NCBI RefSeq assembly: GCF_000756385.1
Contig: NZ_JNFC01000056.1
Location: forward strand, 111,733-175,732
Source of the DNA: Sphingopyxis sp. LC363
GTDB taxonomy: Bacteria > Pseudomonadota > Alphaproteobacteria > Sphingomonadales > Sphingomonadaceae
Direction of reading: 5' to 3'
Length of the DNA stretch: 64,000 bases
Numbering within the stretch: position 1 is the stretch's first letter; every line of letters begins with the position of its first letter. Position numbers and translations under genes: made by a program. The notes under the pieces are model-generated. The model made no database searches and was not told the DNA's origin. It saw only the letters and a program-made list of their open reading frames with translations. Below, in pieces: positions 8,643 through 19,000 of this stretch.

Positions 8643-8754
8643 GGGCGGCAGGATAACAGATGCCGCGGCCGGCTTTCAATTCGGCGGCGGCGGATATGGG
8701 GCAATGGCGGCGATGGCGGCTTCGGGGCGGGTAGCGGGCGCCGCTTTCCGGCCG

Positions 8755-9900
8755 CTAACCGCCAAGCGGCGGCGCGCCTTTGTGCGCAACCATGCGCTCG
8801 CCGTCGATGACGATCGGGCTCGCGACCCCGTCGATCGACGCCCCCTCGGGACGGAAGCGCATGCCGCGCGCGACGACCTGCGGATCGGCGAACACCTGCG
8901 CAAGGTCGTTGATCGGCCCCGCCGGCACCCCCTCGGCCTCGAGCGCGAGCGACAGCGGCTGCGCCTCCCACGCCGCGATCTTCGCCGCGAGCAGCGGAAC
9001 CAGCTCGGCGCGGTTCGCGAGCCGCGCGGCATTGTTGACGAAACGCACATCGTCGGCCCATTCGGGGACGCCCAATATCGCGCAGAGTTTGCGATATTGC
9101 CCGTCGTTGCCGACCGCGATCACCAGCTGGCCGTCGGCGGTGGCAAAGACCTGATAGGGCACGACATTGACGTGCGCATTGCCCATCCGTTTCGGCACGA
9201 CCCCGCTCGCGAGATAATTGGCCGCCTGATTGGCAAGCACCGCGACCTGCGAATCGAGCAACGCCATATCGACATGCGCGCCCGCGCCGGTGACGTCACG
9301 ACGTCGCAGCGCCGCGAGGATCGCTACGGCCGAATACATGCCGGTGAAGATGTCGGCGTAGGCGATCCCCGCCTTTTGCGGCGCGCCGTCGGGCTCGCCG
9401 GTCAGCGACATGAAGCCGCTCATCGCCTGCACGATATAATCATATCCCGCGCGGTGCGCATAAGGGCCCGTCTGGCCGAAACCGGTGATCGAACAGACGA
9501 CCAGCCGCGGAAAATCGGCGCGGAGCCGCGCCGGATCGAGCCCGTATTTGACGAGCCCGTCGACCTTGTAATTCTCGATCACGACATCGGCACCGGCGAG
9601 CAGCGCGCGCACCTCCGCCTGTCCCTCCGCACGCGCGATATCGATCGCGACGCTCTGCTTGCCGCGGTTGCAGCTGTGATAATAGGCTGCGCCGAGATTT
9701 TCTCCGCCGGCACCGGTGACGAAGGGCGGACCCCATTCGCGCGTATCGTCGCCGACGCCCGGCCGCTCGACCTTGACCACCTCGGCACCGAGATCGGCGA
9801 GCAATTGCCCGCACCAGGGCCCCGCGAGCACCCGTGCCAGTTCAACGACGCGGATGCCCTCCAACGGTTTAGGCAAAGGCCGAAATGCCCGTGATCGCAC
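8755..9900 (-). CDS. CaiB/BaiF family III CoA-transferase, probable glutarate CoA-transferase
   Basis: A 381-aa formyl-CoA-transferase-type enzyme: [18 protein letters not shown] at the N-terminus, [19 protein letters not shown] (~70-77), and [19 protein letters not shown]. The gene immediately follows glutaryl-CoA dehydrogenase, and this pairing (as in human SUGCT with GCDH) suggests transfer of CoA from succinyl-CoA to glutarate in lysine or tryptophan breakdown. The start is a GTG at 9900, overlapping the upstream gene by 32 bases. An in-frame TTG at 9864, four bases after the upstream stop, would give the shorter N-terminus [10 protein letters not shown] and is a serious alternative. The substrate assignment is inferred from context. 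Confidence 0.85.
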   Translation of the reverse strand: MRSRAFRPLPKPLEGIRVVELARVLAGPWCGQLLADLGAEVVKVERPGVGDDTREWGPPFVTGAGGENLGAAYYHSCNRGKQSVAIDIARAEGQAEVRALLAGADVVIENYKVDGLVKYGLDPARLRADFPRLVVCSITGFGQTGPYAHRAGYDYIVQAMSGFMSLTGEPDGAPQKAGIAYADIFTGMYSAVAILAALRRRDVTGAGAHVDMALLDSQVAVLANQAANYLASGVVPKRMGNAHVNVVPYQVFATADGQLVIAVGNDGQYRKLCAILGVPEWADDVRFVNNAARLANRAELVPLLAAKIAAWEAQPLSLALEAEGVPAGPINDLAQVFADPQVVARGMRFRPEGASIDGVASPIVIDGERMVAHKGAPPLGG

Positions 9901-11071
9901 GGCCGAGAATCAGCGCGTGCACATCGTGCGTGCCTTCATAGGTGTTCACCGTCTCGAGGTTCACCGCATGGCGGATGACATGATAGTCGGCCGAAATGCC
10001 GTTGCCGCCGTGCATGTCGCGCGCGACGCGCGCGATATCGAGCGCCTTGCCGCAATTGTTGCGCTTCAAGAGGCTGATCGCATCGGGGACGAGCCGCCCT
10101 TCGTCGATCAGCCGCCCGACGCGCAGCGCCGTCTGCAAGCCCAACGCGATTTCGGTGAGCATGTTGGCGAGCTTCAGCTGGACGATCTGGTTCGCTGCGA
10201 GCGGCCGCCCGAACTGCTGGCGCTCGAGCGTGTAATTGCGCGCTGCTTCGTAGCAGAATTCGGCCGCGCCCATCGCGCCCCAGCCGATGCCGTAGCGCGC
10301 GCGGTTGAGACAGCCGAACGGCCCCTTGAGCCCCGAGACATGGGGGAGCAGCGCATCCTCGCCGACCTCGACCCCGTCCATGACGATCTCGCCCGTGACC
10401 GAGGCGCGGAGGCTCACCTTGCCCTCGATCTTGGGCGCCGACAGGCCTTTCATCCCCTTTTCGAGCAGGAAGCCGCGGATCGCGCCGTCGTGCGCTTCCG
10501 ATTTCGCCCATACGACGAAGACGTCGGCGATCGGCGAATTGGTGATCCACATCTTCGCGCCCTTCAGGCGATATCCGCCCGCGATCTTTTCGGCGCGCGT
10601 GCGCATCCCGCCCGGGTCGCTGCCCGCATCGGGTTCGGTGAGGCCGAAACAGCCGACGAGCTCGCCCGCGGTCAGCCCGGGCAGAAATTTGCGCTTCTGC
10701 TCTTCGCTGCCATAGGCGTTGATCGGGTGGATCACGAGGCTGCTCTGCACCGAACAGGCCGAGCGGTAGCCCGAATCGATGCGCTCGACCTCGCGCGCGA
10801 TCAGCCCGTAGCTGACATAGTTCAGCCCCGCGCCGCCATATTCGGGATCGATCGTCGCGCCGAGCAGGCCGAGCGCGCCCATTTCGGACATGATCTCGCG
10901 GTCGAACCGCTCGTCGAGGAAGGCCGAGGTCACGCGCGGCAGCAACGCATCGGTCGCATAGGACCGCGCGGTGTCGCGCACCATCCGCTCCTCGTCGCTC
11001 AGTTCGGCGTCGAGCTGGAGGGGGTCGAGCGGGTCGAGCGCTTCGATACGCTGCGGATCGGCGAGGGCCAT
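9869..11071 (-). CDS. gcdH: glutaryl-CoA dehydrogenase
   Basis: A 400-aa flavoprotein that oxidises and decarboxylates glutaryl-CoA to crotonyl-CoA. The acyl-CoA dehydrogenase fold is complete: substrate-recognition [17 protein letters not shown]-binding [16 protein letters not shown], and the C-terminal [20 protein letters not shown] with catalytic Glu near residue 379. That last motif, with the Arg-rich substrate region, is specific to the glutaryl branch rather than to general acyl-CoA dehydrogenases. The start at 11071 gives [13 protein letters not shown]. It is upstream of, and overlaps, the CoA-transferase gene. The assignment is strong. Confidence 0.92.
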   Translation of the reverse strand: MALADPQRIEALDPLDPLQLDAELSDEERMVRDTARSYATDALLPRVTSAFLDERFDREIMSEMGALGLLGATIDPEYGGAGLNYVSYGLIAREVERIDSGYRSACSVQSSLVIHPINAYGSEEQKRKFLPGLTAGELVGCFGLTEPDAGSDPGGMRTRAEKIAGGYRLKGAKMWITNSPIADVFVVWAKSEAHDGAIRGFLLEKGMKGLSAPKIEGKVSLRASVTGEIVMDGVEVGEDALLPHVSGLKGPFGCLNRARYGIGWGAMGAAEFCYEAARNYTLERQQFGRPLAANQIVQLKLANMLTEIALGLQTALRVGRLIDEGRLVPDAISLLKRNNCGKALDIARVARDMHGGNGISADYHVIRHAVNLETVNTYEGTHDVHALILGRAITGISAFA

Positions 11072-11112
11072 GGGTCTGCTTTCTTCAAAAAGCGACCTAC
11101 GGGACCGGGTCG

Positions 11113-12021
11113 CTACGGGGTCGGTTCGGCCGTTTTACGGGCCACCGCGGCAGGCGGGCTGTCGCGCGGCTCCAATATCGCCGCGGTCTCGATCAGGTCA
11201 AGCGCGCGCCGCGCCTCGTGATAGCGCCGCGCGTCCATCAGCCACTCGCCCGCGACATCGGCGCCGGGCATCGCTTCGACCTCGGCGATCGCCTGATCGG
11301 CCTGCCCCGCCGTCAGATAGCGCCGCGCGCGATCGAGCCGTTCGGATGCGCGCGGCGATTTGGTTCCCGCCGCGCGCACGACGAACAGCTCGCCCAGTTC
11401 GCGGCGAAGCCCGGTCCACAGGCTGCCGTTTCCGTCGCCGCCCCGCCCGACGAGCTGCGGCGCGATCGCGTCGAGTTCGGTACGAAGCCGCTCGAGCGTC
11501 ACCGGGTCGCGCGAGGTGTCGATGATCGTCTTGACCGCATTCGGCTGGTCGTCGCCGAAGCGCAGCCGCAGCTGCGCGTCGAGATAGCCCAACGACAGCC
11601 CGCGATCGAGCGCGCGGCGCACCGCGAAGGCGACGAGCAGCCCCTCGGCGCGCGAGGCGTTGCCCGACGCCGATTCGGCCTGGAGCGTGATGCGCGACAG
11701 CCTTTGTTCGAGTTCGGCGACGCGCGCCGCGAGCGCATTCGCGCCGTCGACCGGCGTCACCATCAGCGGCGGCACAGCGGTGTCGCCCTTTGCCGTCCCG
11801 CCGGTCAGCAGCGGATTGGCCGCGCCCGCGGGTGCGCCCACCGCCTTGGGCGCGGGCGATATATTGCCGCCGTTCAGCCAGCGATTCACCGCCCATCCGC
11901 CGCCGACGATGCCGATGAGCAGGAGGAGGAGGGCACCGATGACGAGCGCGCGGAACGATAGCCCCTTCGCCGGGACCGCCCCGCCCGCAGACGGGGAGGT
12001 TTCGAAGCTGTCGATTGCCAT
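11113..12021 (-). CDS. HemX/mitofilin-like inner-membrane protein
   Basis: A 302-aa protein with a short cytosolic N-terminus, one membrane segment (~22-45), a Pro/Ala-Gly linker, a predicted coiled coil ([20 protein letters not shown]) and an alpha-helical C-terminal domain. Proteins of this layout (COG4223, mitofilin-like, sometimes annotated HemX) are typically the third gene after hemC-hemD in alphaproteobacteria. The start [10 protein letters not shown] at 12021 is 19 bases from the hemD stop, so it is part of the hem operon. The function is poorly defined: a membrane-organising or uroporphyrinogen-related role is suggested in the family but is not shown by the sequence. Confidence 0.75.
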   Translation of the reverse strand: MAIDSFETSPSAGGAVPAKGLSFRALVIGALLLLLIGIVGGGWAVNRWLNGGNISPAPKAVGAPAGAANPLLTGGTAKGDTAVPPLMVTPVDGANALAARVAELEQRLSRITLQAESASGNASRAEGLLVAFAVRRALDRGLSLGYLDAQLRLRFGDDQPNAVKTIIDTSRDPVTLERLRTELDAIAPQLVGRGGDGNGSLWTGLRRELGELFVVRAAGTKSPRASERLDRARRYLTAGQADQAIAEVEAMPGADVAGEWLMDARRYHEARRALDLIETAAILEPRDSPPAAVARKTAEPTP

Positions 12022-12040
12022 GTTTCTCTTTCGAACGACC

Positions 12041-12730
12041 CTATTTCGCACCCTTGTGCCACAAAGCACGCGCCTGTGCCAATATTGCAACATCGTCGGG
12101 CCGTTGGGCAACCGCGACATCGCGCCAGCCCTCCCCCGCCGCCGCCGCCGCCGCCGGGCTGATCGCGGCGAGCGACAGATGCGCGCGCGCCGTGCCGGCC
12201 AGATCGGAAATGCGCTTCGCCGCGCGCGCCGAATGCGCGAGCAGCACCGCCGGTGCGGCGATCAACCCCGCCCATTCCGCGGACGGCGGGATGGGGTCGA
12301 CGGCATAGCAGGGCAGCGCCGTGATCGCCGCGCCGCGCGCGTTGAATTCGGATCGGTCACGCCCGCAAAGCCATAATATCGTTCGAATATTTTGCGACGT
12401 CATGGCGTCAAGAAGTCGCTGCGCGTCGGCTGTGCCGGTCCGCGCCACCGTCAGACCCGCCGCTTCGGCCGCGCGCGCGGTCGCATCGCCCACGGCGTGG
12501 ACGGGCAAGCCCCGGAGGCCCGCGATTTCCGGGCCCGCCAGCCGCGCGGCAAAGGCGCTGGTCAGCAGCAGCGCGTCGAAATCTTCGGCTGCGGGCGCGC
12601 GCCAGGCGATCGGGCGCGCTGCAAACAGCGGCATCGCATGCACCTCGAAACCCATCGCCCGGGCCCGCAGGGCCGTCGCGGCGTTGCCCGGCTCGGGCCG
12701 CGTGACGATCAGCGGCGGCCCATCCGTCAT
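12041..12730 (-). CDS. hemD: uroporphyrinogen-III synthase
   Basis: A 229-aa enzyme that closes hydroxymethylbilane with inversion of ring D to uroporphyrinogen III. The family is very divergent; here VTRPEPGNAATALRARAMGFEVHAMPLF at the N-terminus (~9-36), DALLLTSAFAAR (~53-64) and HAVGDATARAAEAAGL (~77-92) are recognisable. The ATG at 12730 overlaps the hemC stop by four bases, so the two are translationally coupled. The position after hemC makes the assignment firm despite low sequence conservation. Confidence 0.88.
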   Translation of the reverse strand: MTDGPPLIVTRPEPGNAATALRARAMGFEVHAMPLFAARPIAWRAPAAEDFDALLLTSAFAARLAGPEIAGLRGLPVHAVGDATARAAEAAGLTVARTGTADAQRLLDAMTSQNIRTILWLCGRDRSEFNARGAAITALPCYAVDPIPPSAEWAGLIAAPAVLLAHSARAAKRISDLAGTARAHLSLAAISPAAAAAAGEGWRDVAVAQRPDDVAILAQARALWHKGAK

Positions 12731-13674
12731 CGCGCGAACAGCGCCCGAACGCTGTCGGGCGCCTCGGCGAGCAGGCGGCGCGCCAGCGCAGCGGGCATAT
12801 CGGGCCCCGTCACGACGATATGCCCGGCGGCATGCTCGGCGCCATCCTCCGAAAAAATCTCGGCGGCGAGGCGCAGCGCGCCATCCTCCTGCCAGAAGGC
12901 GTGCGCCGCAACAGGCGAACGGCAATCGCCGCCCACCGCCGCGAGAAAGGCGCGCTCGGCCGCAACCGCACCATGTGTCGGCGCGTAGTCGACCGCGGCG
13001 AGCAGCGCGATCGCCCCGGCATCGTCGGCGCGGCATTCGATCCCGATCGCGCCCTGCGACGCCGCCGGAAGCAGCAGCGCCGCGTCCTGCACGACCCCGA
13101 CATCGTGCATCCCCAGCCGATCGAGCCCCGCCGCAGCGAGCAGCGTCGCATCGGCGTCGCCGCCCGCGATCTTGGCAAGCCGCGTCGCGACATTGCCGCG
13201 CAGCAGCACGGTGTCGAGATCGGGACGCAGCCGCTTCACCTGCGCCGCGCGGCGCGGGCTGCTCGTGCCCAATCGGGCGCCGGGCGGCAGGTCGGCGATC
13301 GTCGTGGCCCCTATCCCCTCGCGCACCACCAGCCGGTCGCGCGGGTCGGCGCGCTCGAGCATCGCGCCGAGGAAAAAGCGCGCATCGCGCAGCGTTTCGA
13401 CGTCCTTCAGCGAATGCACCGCGACGTCGATCGTCCCGGCATCGAGCGCCGCGTCGAGTTCGCGCGTCCACAGCGCCTTGCCGCCGACCTCGGCGAGCGC
13501 GCGATCCTGGATCCGGTCGCCGGTCGCGGTCATCGGCACGATGTCGAGCGCCTCGGCAGGCAGGCCATGGCTGGCCATCAGCGCCGCCATCGCCATATGC
13601 GCCTGCGCCATCGCAAGCGGCGAGGCCCGCGTCCCGATGCGCAGCGGATGGTCGGAGGTGGGAAGGTCAATCAT
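12727..13674 (-). CDS. hemC: hydroxymethylbilane synthase (porphobilinogen deaminase)
   Basis: A 315-aa cytosolic enzyme that polymerises four porphobilinogens to hydroxymethylbilane. It starts DHPLRIGTRASPLAMAQA, has catalytic Asp91 in HSLKDVE, the LGTSSPRRAAQ substrate-binding segment (~135-145), and the dipyrromethane-cofactor cysteine as Cys251 in GGDCRSPV. It is first of the hemC-hemD-hemX-like operon and divergent from tsaD across a 286-base spacer holding an inverted repeat. hemE and hemJ are elsewhere in this window. Confidence 0.95.
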   Translation of the reverse strand: MIDLPTSDHPLRIGTRASPLAMAQAHMAMAALMASHGLPAEALDIVPMTATGDRIQDRALAEVGGKALWTRELDAALDAGTIDVAVHSLKDVETLRDARFFLGAMLERADPRDRLVVREGIGATTIADLPPGARLGTSSPRRAAQVKRLRPDLDTVLLRGNVATRLAKIAGGDADATLLAAAGLDRLGMHDVGVVQDAALLLPAASQGAIGIECRADDAGAIALLAAVDYAPTHGAVAAERAFLAAVGGDCRSPVAAHAFWQEDGALRLAAEIFSEDGAEHAAGHIVVTGPDMPAALARRLLAEAPDSVRALFAR

Positions 13675-13713
13675 GCGCCGCTGCTAAGCCCTGCGCGCCC
13701 GAAAGGGAAGAGA

Positions 13714-13906
13714 AGGGATTCGCGCAGAGGCGCAGAGACCGCGGAGAGGATCGTTTGGGCCGAAAAGACCCCCTTCCTCCTTCCACCTCCTGGCCGCGCC
13801 CCAACGTCGACAAAAAAGCCGCTTCGCGGCCCGCGCGAAAGCTTCGCGCCTTCGCGTGAACAAATCCCCGCCTTCTCTGCGGTCTCTGCGCCTCCGCGCG
13901 AATCTT
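13714..13906. repeat. R4 long inverted repeat between hemC and tsaD
   Basis: Arms of about 36 bases at 13714-13750 and 13871-13906 (core CGCAGAGACCGC and its complement GCGGTCTCTGCG) face each other across about 120 bases. This fills the hemC-tsaD divergent promoter region 13675-13960. No gene or transposase is seen inside it. Confidence 0.75.
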
Positions 13907-13960
13907 CAAGGTCCTGCCGCTTGCTCCGTGGCCCGGTGCGCGCGTAAGGGGAGCAAGCAC

Positions 13961-14995
13961 ATGACCCTCATCCTTGGCCTTGAATCGAGCTGCGACGAAA
14001 CCGCGGCGGCGCTCGTCGACAGCGAGCGGCGCATTTTGGCGCAGCGCGTCGCGGGGCAGGAAGCCGAGCATAGCCCCTATGGCGGCGTCGTCCCCGAGAT
14101 CGCGGCGCGCGCGCATGTCGACCGGCTCGCACCGATCGTCGAGAGCGTGCTTGCCGACGCCGGAGTGTCGCTCGCCGACATCGACGCGATCGCCGCGACC
14201 GCCGGACCGGGGCTGATCGGCGGGGTGATGGTCGGGCTCGTCACCGGCAAGGCGCTCGCGCACGCCGCGAACAAGCCGCTGATCGCGGTCAACCATCTCG
14301 AAGGCCATGCGCTGAGCCCGCGCCTCACCGATCCGGCGCTCGAATTTCCCTATCTGCTGCTGCTCGTGTCGGGCGGGCATTGCCAGTTGCTGCTCGTCGA
14401 GGGCGTCGGCGATTACCGCCGCCTCGCGACGACGATCGACGACGCCGCGGGCGAGGCGTTCGACAAGACCGCGAAGCTGCTCGGCCTCGGCTATCCGGGC
14501 GGCCCCGCGGTCGAGCGCGTCGCGAAGGACGGCGACCCGCACGCGGTGCCGCTGCCGCGTCCGCTCGTCGGCAGCGCCGAGCCGCATTTCTCCTTCGCCG
14601 GGCTCAAGAGCGCGGTCGCGCGCGCGGCGGAGAGCGGAGAGCATAGCGTTCCCGACCTCGCAGCATCCTTCCAGCAGGCGGTCGTCGACTGCCTCGTCGA
14701 CCGCAGCCGCATCGCGCTCGCCGCCTGTCCGGAGGCGACCGCTTTCGTCGTCGCCGGGGGGGTCGCAGCGAATGGCAGGGTCCGCACCGCACTCACCGAT
14801 CTCGCCGCGCGCTTCGACAAGGGTTTCGTCGCGCCGCCGCTCTGGCTCTGCACCGACAATGGCGCGATGATCGCCTGGGCGGGCGCCGAACGCTTCGCCG
14901 CCGGCCTCACCGACCCGCTCGACGCCCCCGCGCGCCCGCGCTGGCCGCTCGATCCCGAAGCCGAGACGGTGCGCGGCGCCGGAGTGAAAGCATGA
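13961..14995 (+). CDS. tsaD: tRNA N6-threonylcarbamoyladenosine transferase
   Basis: A 344-aa ASKHA-fold protein that transfers the threonylcarbamoyl group to A37 of ANN-decoding tRNAs, working with TsaB, TsaE and TsaC. It begins [16 protein letters not shown] and has [11 protein letters not shown]. The metal-binding pair His112 and His116 is in NHLEGH, and [11 protein letters not shown] and the C-terminal [12 protein letters not shown] are also present. The ATG at 13961 has AAGGGGAG eight bases upstream. The stop overlaps gpsA by four bases, a common tsaD-gpsA arrangement in alphaproteobacteria. Confidence 0.95.
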   Translation: MTLILGLESSCDETAAALVDSERRILAQRVAGQEAEHSPYGGVVPEIAARAHVDRLAPIVESVLADAGVSLADIDAIAATAGPGLIGGVMVGLVTGKALAHAANKPLIAVNHLEGHALSPRLTDPALEFPYLLLLVSGGHCQLLLVEGVGDYRRLATTIDDAAGEAFDKTAKLLGLGYPGGPAVERVAKDGDPHAVPLPRPLVGSAEPHFSFAGLKSAVARAAESGEHSVPDLAASFQQAVVDCLVDRSRIALAACPEATAFVVAGGVAANGRVRTALTDLAARFDKGFVAPPLWLCTDNGAMIAWAGAERFAAGLTDPLDAPARPRWPLDPEAETVRGAGVKA

Positions 14996-15984
14996 CGTCA
15001 TACGCGAAATTCGGCGTCGTCGGCGGCGGCGCGTGGGGCACCGCGCTCGCGCAGCTGCTCGCGGCGGACGGCGCGCCCGTCCGCCTCTGGGCCCGCGAAG
15101 ACGATGTCGTTGCCGCGATCAACGCCGAACACCGCAATCCGGTCTTCCTTCCCGGCGCGCCGCTATCGCCATCGCTCACCGCCACCGGCAGCTTGGCCGA
15201 CATGGCCGATCTCGACGCGCTGCTGATCGTCGTCCCCGTCCCGTATCTCCGCGCGGTGCTCGCCGACCTGCCGCCCGGCGACGCCCCGCTGATCTTCTGC
15301 AGCAAGGGCATGGAGGCGGGCAGCTTCGCTTTTCCGATCGACATGGCGCGCGAACTCGTGCCGCAGCGTCCGCATGCCGTGCTGTCGGGACCGACCTTCG
15401 CGCACGAGGTCGCCGCCGGCCTGCCGACCGCGATCACCCTCGCGGCAGCCGATGCGGATGTCGCCGGGGGACTCGCGCAGGCGCTCGCGCGCCCGCACTT
15501 CCGTCCCTATGTCTCGACCGACATGATCGGGGCGGAGATCGGCGGCGCGGTGAAGAATATCCTCGCGATCGCCTGCGGCATCGTCGACGGCGCCGGGCTC
15601 GGGCTCAACGCGCGCGCCGCGCTGATCAGCCGCGGTTTCGCCGAAATGACGCGTTTCGGGCTGGCGCGCGGCGCGCAGGCCGAAACGCTCGCCGGGCTTG
15701 CGGGGCTCGGCGACCTCGTGCTCACCTGCACCTCGTCCAATTCGCGCAATTTCGCGCTCGGTCAGGGGCTCGGTCGCGGCGAAGCGGCCACCGAGCTCAT
15801 GGCCGATCGCCGCACCGTTGCGGAGGGCGCATTCAGCGCGCCGGTCGTCGCCGCCGCCGCGCACGCCGACGGGATCGACATGCCGATCACCGATACCGTC
15901 GCGCGCCTCGTCGCCGGCGAAGTGCGCGTCACCGACGCCATTCAGGCCCTGCTCAGCCGTCCGCTGCGACCCGAAGGGCGATGA
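14992..15984 (+). CDS. gpsA: NAD(P)-dependent glycerol-3-phosphate dehydrogenase
   Basis: A 330-aa cytosolic enzyme reducing dihydroxyacetone phosphate to sn-glycerol-3-phosphate for phospholipid synthesis. It shows the dinucleotide-binding [10 protein letters not shown] (~11-20), SKGME (~103-107), [10 protein letters not shown] (~132-141) and [16 protein letters not shown] (~182-197, catalytic Lys), plus [11 protein letters not shown]. The ATG is inside the tsaD stop (ATGA), so translation is coupled. Length is normal. Confidence 0.95.
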   Translation: MTSYAKFGVVGGGAWGTALAQLLAADGAPVRLWAREDDVVAAINAEHRNPVFLPGAPLSPSLTATGSLADMADLDALLIVVPVPYLRAVLADLPPGDAPLIFCSKGMEAGSFAFPIDMARELVPQRPHAVLSGPTFAHEVAAGLPTAITLAAADADVAGGLAQALARPHFRPYVSTDMIGAEIGGAVKNILAIACGIVDGAGLGLNARAALISRGFAEMTRFGLARGAQAETLAGLAGLGDLVLTCTSSNSRNFALGQGLGRGEAATELMADRRTVAEGAFSAPVVAAAAHADGIDMPITDTVARLVAGEVRVTDAIQALLSRPLRPEGR

Positions 15985-16060
15985 ATTGCCGCACACAATT
16001 GCCTGCTCCCTCCCGCCGCGCTAGACTGCGTCTCAGGGCAAAGCAGAAGGGGCGCCAGGC

Positions 16061-17590
16061 TTGAGCCAGACCGATAGCGCAGCCGCGCCCCAATCGCCCG
16101 ACGTCGCGTCGCGCGACGCGGACACGGCGGCGCTCGCCAAGGGCGGGCGCACCAATTTCTTCGGCTTCATCCTCCGCCTCGTCGCGCGCCTGCCCTTTCT
16201 CTATGTGGCGGGCCGCTGGTACGGGCCCGAGGCGGTCGGGCGCTTCGCCTTTGCCGTGCTCGTCATCGAACTCGTCGCGCAGCTCGCGACTTTGGGGCTC
16301 AAGCGCGGCCTCGCCGAGCAGTTGAGCGCGGAGGGCGCCGACCAGCGCATCGTCGTGTGGGACGGCATGTTCGTCGCCTTTATCGTCTCGGCGGCGGGAT
16401 CGGCGCTTCTCCTCCTGTTTCCGCAGCTGATGTATCCCGCAGGCGATGTCGACAGCGCCGACCGCTGGATGGCGCTGCTCGTCTTCGTGATCGCAGGGAC
16501 CGATATCGCGCTCGCCGCCTGCGCGTATAAATTCGACGTCGGAGCGACCGTGCGCGCGCGCGCGATCGTCGAACCCTGGGTGATCAGCGTCGCCGCGGCG
16601 GGCTTCTGGTTCGTTTCGGTGCGCGACGGGCTGATGCTTTCCTATGCTGCGGCGATGGTCGGCGCCTTTCTCACCGCGCTCATCCCGATGATCCGCCACT
16701 ATGGCGGCCCCGGCGTATGGCGGCCGCACCCGGCGCATCTGATCATGCTCGCGCGGCGCAACGCCCCGCTCGCCGCCGCCGACGCGATCGAATGGGGCAC
16801 GCGCCGCCTCGACCTCTTCATCCTCGGCCAGTTCACCTCGCCGACGATCTACGGCATCTATTATATGGCGCAGCAGGTCGCCTCGCTGCCGCAAAAATTG
16901 AAGACGAGCTTCGAGCCGATCCTCGGCCCGGTGATCACGCGCAACCTCGCCGAAAAGCGGCTGGGCGCGGTGGCGGCGCAGGTCAGCCAGGTCGGTTTCT
17001 GGATCATCGCCGCGCAAGCGGGCGTCGCGCTCGCGCTCGGCATTCCGGGCGAGGCGGTGATGGGCCTCGTCGGCCCCGAATTCGTCAGCGGCACCGCCGC
17101 GCTCGCCTTTCTGCTCGCCGCCGAAGTCGTCGCGGCGACCGCCGTGGTCAGCGAAGCCGCGCTCGTCTATGTCGCGCGCCACCGCAACCTGCTCATCAGC
17201 TTGGCGACGCTCGCGCTGCAGGCGGTGCTCAGCGTCGCGCTGATCCTGATCGCGCAGTCGATGGGATGGCCGCCGATCTATTATGCTGCGGCGGTCGCGC
17301 TCGCGCTGATGCTCGCGCTCGGTTTCGCCTCGCTGGTCAAGGCGCGGCTGCTTGCCCATATTCTCGGCGCCCCGGTGAACAGCCTGCGCTGGGCGCTCGT
17401 CTGGGCGACCGCGGGCGCCGCGGTGCTCGGCTGGGGCGCGACGCAGCTGCCCGAATGGGCCGAGCTGCTGCTCGGCGTGCCCTTCATCCTCGGCATTTAC
17501 GGCTGGCTGATCTGGACGCGCGGCTTCGGGCCCGCCGACCGCGAATTGTTCCGGAAGCACCCCGATCCGGCCGCGGCACCCGCGAGCTGA
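16061..17590 (+). CDS. Wzx-type polysaccharide flippase (MOP superfamily)
   Basis: A 509-aa membrane protein with about 12-14 transmembrane helices, of the polysaccharide_synt/oligosaccharide flippase type. It begins with the conserved NFFGFILRLVARLPFLYVAG, where the membrane-associated region starts near residue 28. The TTG start at 16061 is backed by AGAAGGGG about eight bases upstream; no better ATG is present. It lies 76 bases after gpsA on the same strand. It probably flips a lipid-linked oligosaccharide, but no matching glycosyltransferase gene is adjacent, so the glycan is unknown. Confidence 0.85.
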   Translation: MSQTDSAAAPQSPDVASRDADTAALAKGGRTNFFGFILRLVARLPFLYVAGRWYGPEAVGRFAFAVLVIELVAQLATLGLKRGLAEQLSAEGADQRIVVWDGMFVAFIVSAAGSALLLLFPQLMYPAGDVDSADRWMALLVFVIAGTDIALAACAYKFDVGATVRARAIVEPWVISVAAAGFWFVSVRDGLMLSYAAAMVGAFLTALIPMIRHYGGPGVWRPHPAHLIMLARRNAPLAAADAIEWGTRRLDLFILGQFTSPTIYGIYYMAQQVASLPQKLKTSFEPILGPVITRNLAEKRLGAVAAQVSQVGFWIIAAQAGVALALGIPGEAVMGLVGPEFVSGTAALAFLLAAEVVAATAVVSEAALVYVARHRNLLISLATLALQAVLSVALILIAQSMGWPPIYYAAAVALALMLALGFASLVKARLLAHILGAPVNSLRWALVWATAGAAVLGWGATQLPEWAELLLGVPFILGIYGWLIWTRGFGPADRELFRKHPDPAAAPAS

Positions 17591-17593
17591 TTC

Positions 17594-17851
17594 TTAATCG
17601 ACCGCCTTCTGCGCCGCGTCGCCGACATCCTGCGCGGCGTCGCCGACCTGCTGCGCCGCTTCGCTGATCGCGCCGCTTTCGGCCTGTTCGCTCGCAAGGA
17701 ACTGATAGGCGAAAAAGGCCGCCACCAGAATCGCCACGAGCAGGATCAGCCCGATGCCGATCCCGCCGCCGCGGCGCGGTTCGCGGTCGATAACCGTGGT
17801 AGTGTGCGTCGTCCCGTCGGGATCGCGCGTCGTGTGGATTTCATCGGCCAT
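17594..17851 (-). CDS. small single-pass membrane protein
   Basis: An 85-aa protein: a hydrophilic, His/Thr-rich N-terminus (MADEIHTTRDPDGTTHTTTV), an Arg/Gly patch, one strongly hydrophobic helix at about 34-53 (GLILLVAILVAAFFAYQFLA), and an Ala/Gln/Asp tail with short repeats of QxVGDAAQ. It has a consistent start at 17851. It is convergent with the flippase gene, three bases apart. The function is not recognised; the helix and amphipathic tail suggest a membrane-associated stress protein, but this is speculation. Confidence 0.7.
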   Translation of the reverse strand: MADEIHTTRDPDGTTHTTTVIDREPRRGGGIGIGLILLVAILVAAFFAYQFLASEQAESGAISEAAQQVGDAAQDVGDAAQKAVD

Positions 17852-17907
17852 GTCCGGACCTCCTCTGCTTGATGCCGCATAGGACGCCCGGACGCGCGTG
17901 AAGGTTC

Positions 17908-18906
17908 CTACCCCAGCCGCGCCGCGACCTTCGCCTTGAGGTCGGTCTGCGCGCGCGGGCCGACCTGCGCGATGATCTCGCGCGCGCACACCGCGCCCAT
18001 CGTCAGGCAATCGGCCATCGACCGGCCTTCGGCAAGGCCGGCGAGAAATCCGGAAGCGAACAGGTCCCCCGCCCCCGTCGTGTCGACGACCTGCTCGATC
18101 GGCTCGGCGCCGACCTCGGTGCGCGTCCCGCCCTGCAACGCGATCGCCCCGTGCGCGCCGCGCGTGACGACGAGCAACGGCACCTGCGGCGCGATCTTCG
18201 CGACCGCCGCCTCGAAATCGTCGGTTTCGGCGAGCGCCCGGATCTCGACCTCGTTCGCGAACAGGATGTCGAACAACCCTTCAGCGATCAGCGCACGGAA
18301 GTCGGCGCCGTGGCGGTCGATGATGAAGGCGTCCGAAAGCGTGAAGGCGACCTTGCGTCCCGCCGCGCGCGACACGTCGATCGCGCGCCGCATCGCCGCG
18401 CGCGACAGTTCGGGATCCCACAGATAGCCTTCGAGATAGAGGATCTCGGAATCGGCGATCCATTGCTCGTCGATCATCGCCTGATCGAGCAAATGACTCG
18501 CCCCGAGAAAGGTGTTCATCGTCCGCTGCCCGTCGGGGGTGACGAGGATCAGGCAGCGCGCGGTCGGTGCGCCTTCCTTCAGCGCCGGAGTCTCGTAAGC
18601 GACGCCCAGTGCGCGCAGATCGTGCGTGAAGACATGGCCGAGCTGGTCGTCGGCGACCTGCCCGATGAAGGCGCAGCGTTCGCCGAGCGCCGCCATGCCC
18701 GCGAGCGTGTTCGCCGCGCTGCCCCCCGACACTTCGACCGCCGGGCCCATTGCCGCATAGAGACGCTCGGCCTCTTCGGCATCGATCAGCCGCATCGACC
18801 CCTTGGTCAGGCCTTCGGCGGCGATCAGCGCATCGTCGGCGCGGGCAAGAACGTCGACGATCGCGTTACCGATGGCGACGACGTCGAAACGGGCGGTGGA
18901 GGCCAT
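17908..18906 (-). CDS. PfkB/ribokinase-family carbohydrate kinase (adenosine kinase-like)
   Basis: A 332-aa kinase that phosphorylates a ribose-like or nucleoside substrate. The N-terminal glycine motif is SGGSAANTLAGMAALG (~59-74) and the C-terminal signature DTTGAGDLFASGF carries the catalytic Asp near 281. It resembles the alphaproteobacterial adenosine kinase group, but ribokinase or another sugar kinase cannot be excluded. The start at 18906 has AGGA about eight bases upstream. It is monocistronic, followed by the small membrane protein. Confidence 0.85.
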   Translation of the reverse strand: MASTARFDVVAIGNAIVDVLARADDALIAAEGLTKGSMRLIDAEEAERLYAAMGPAVEVSGGSAANTLAGMAALGERCAFIGQVADDQLGHVFTHDLRALGVAYETPALKEGAPTARCLILVTPDGQRTMNTFLGASHLLDQAMIDEQWIADSEILYLEGYLWDPELSRAAMRRAIDVSRAAGRKVAFTLSDAFIIDRHGADFRALIAEGLFDILFANEVEIRALAETDDFEAAVAKIAPQVPLLVVTRGAHGAIALQGGTRTEVGAEPIEQVVDTTGAGDLFASGFLAGLAEGRSMADCLTMGAVCAREIIAQVGPRAQTDLKAKVAARLG

Positions 18907-19000
18907 GGGAAATCCTGTGCTGGCGGGAAAAAGCTGCGCGCGCTTTAGGGACGACGGCGCGCCAACGCAAGCGCGGCGCCATCCCGCCTCTTTCCTATTG

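Noticed and set aside
12321..13859. A 512-codon plus-strand frame opposite hemD and hemC
   Set aside because: Very Arg/Ala/Pro-rich low-complexity translation; the opposite strand encodes clear HemC and HemD.
15953..17560. A 535-codon minus-strand frame opposite the flippase
   Set aside because: Charged, repetitive translation with no fold; the plus strand has a complete membrane flippase with its own start.
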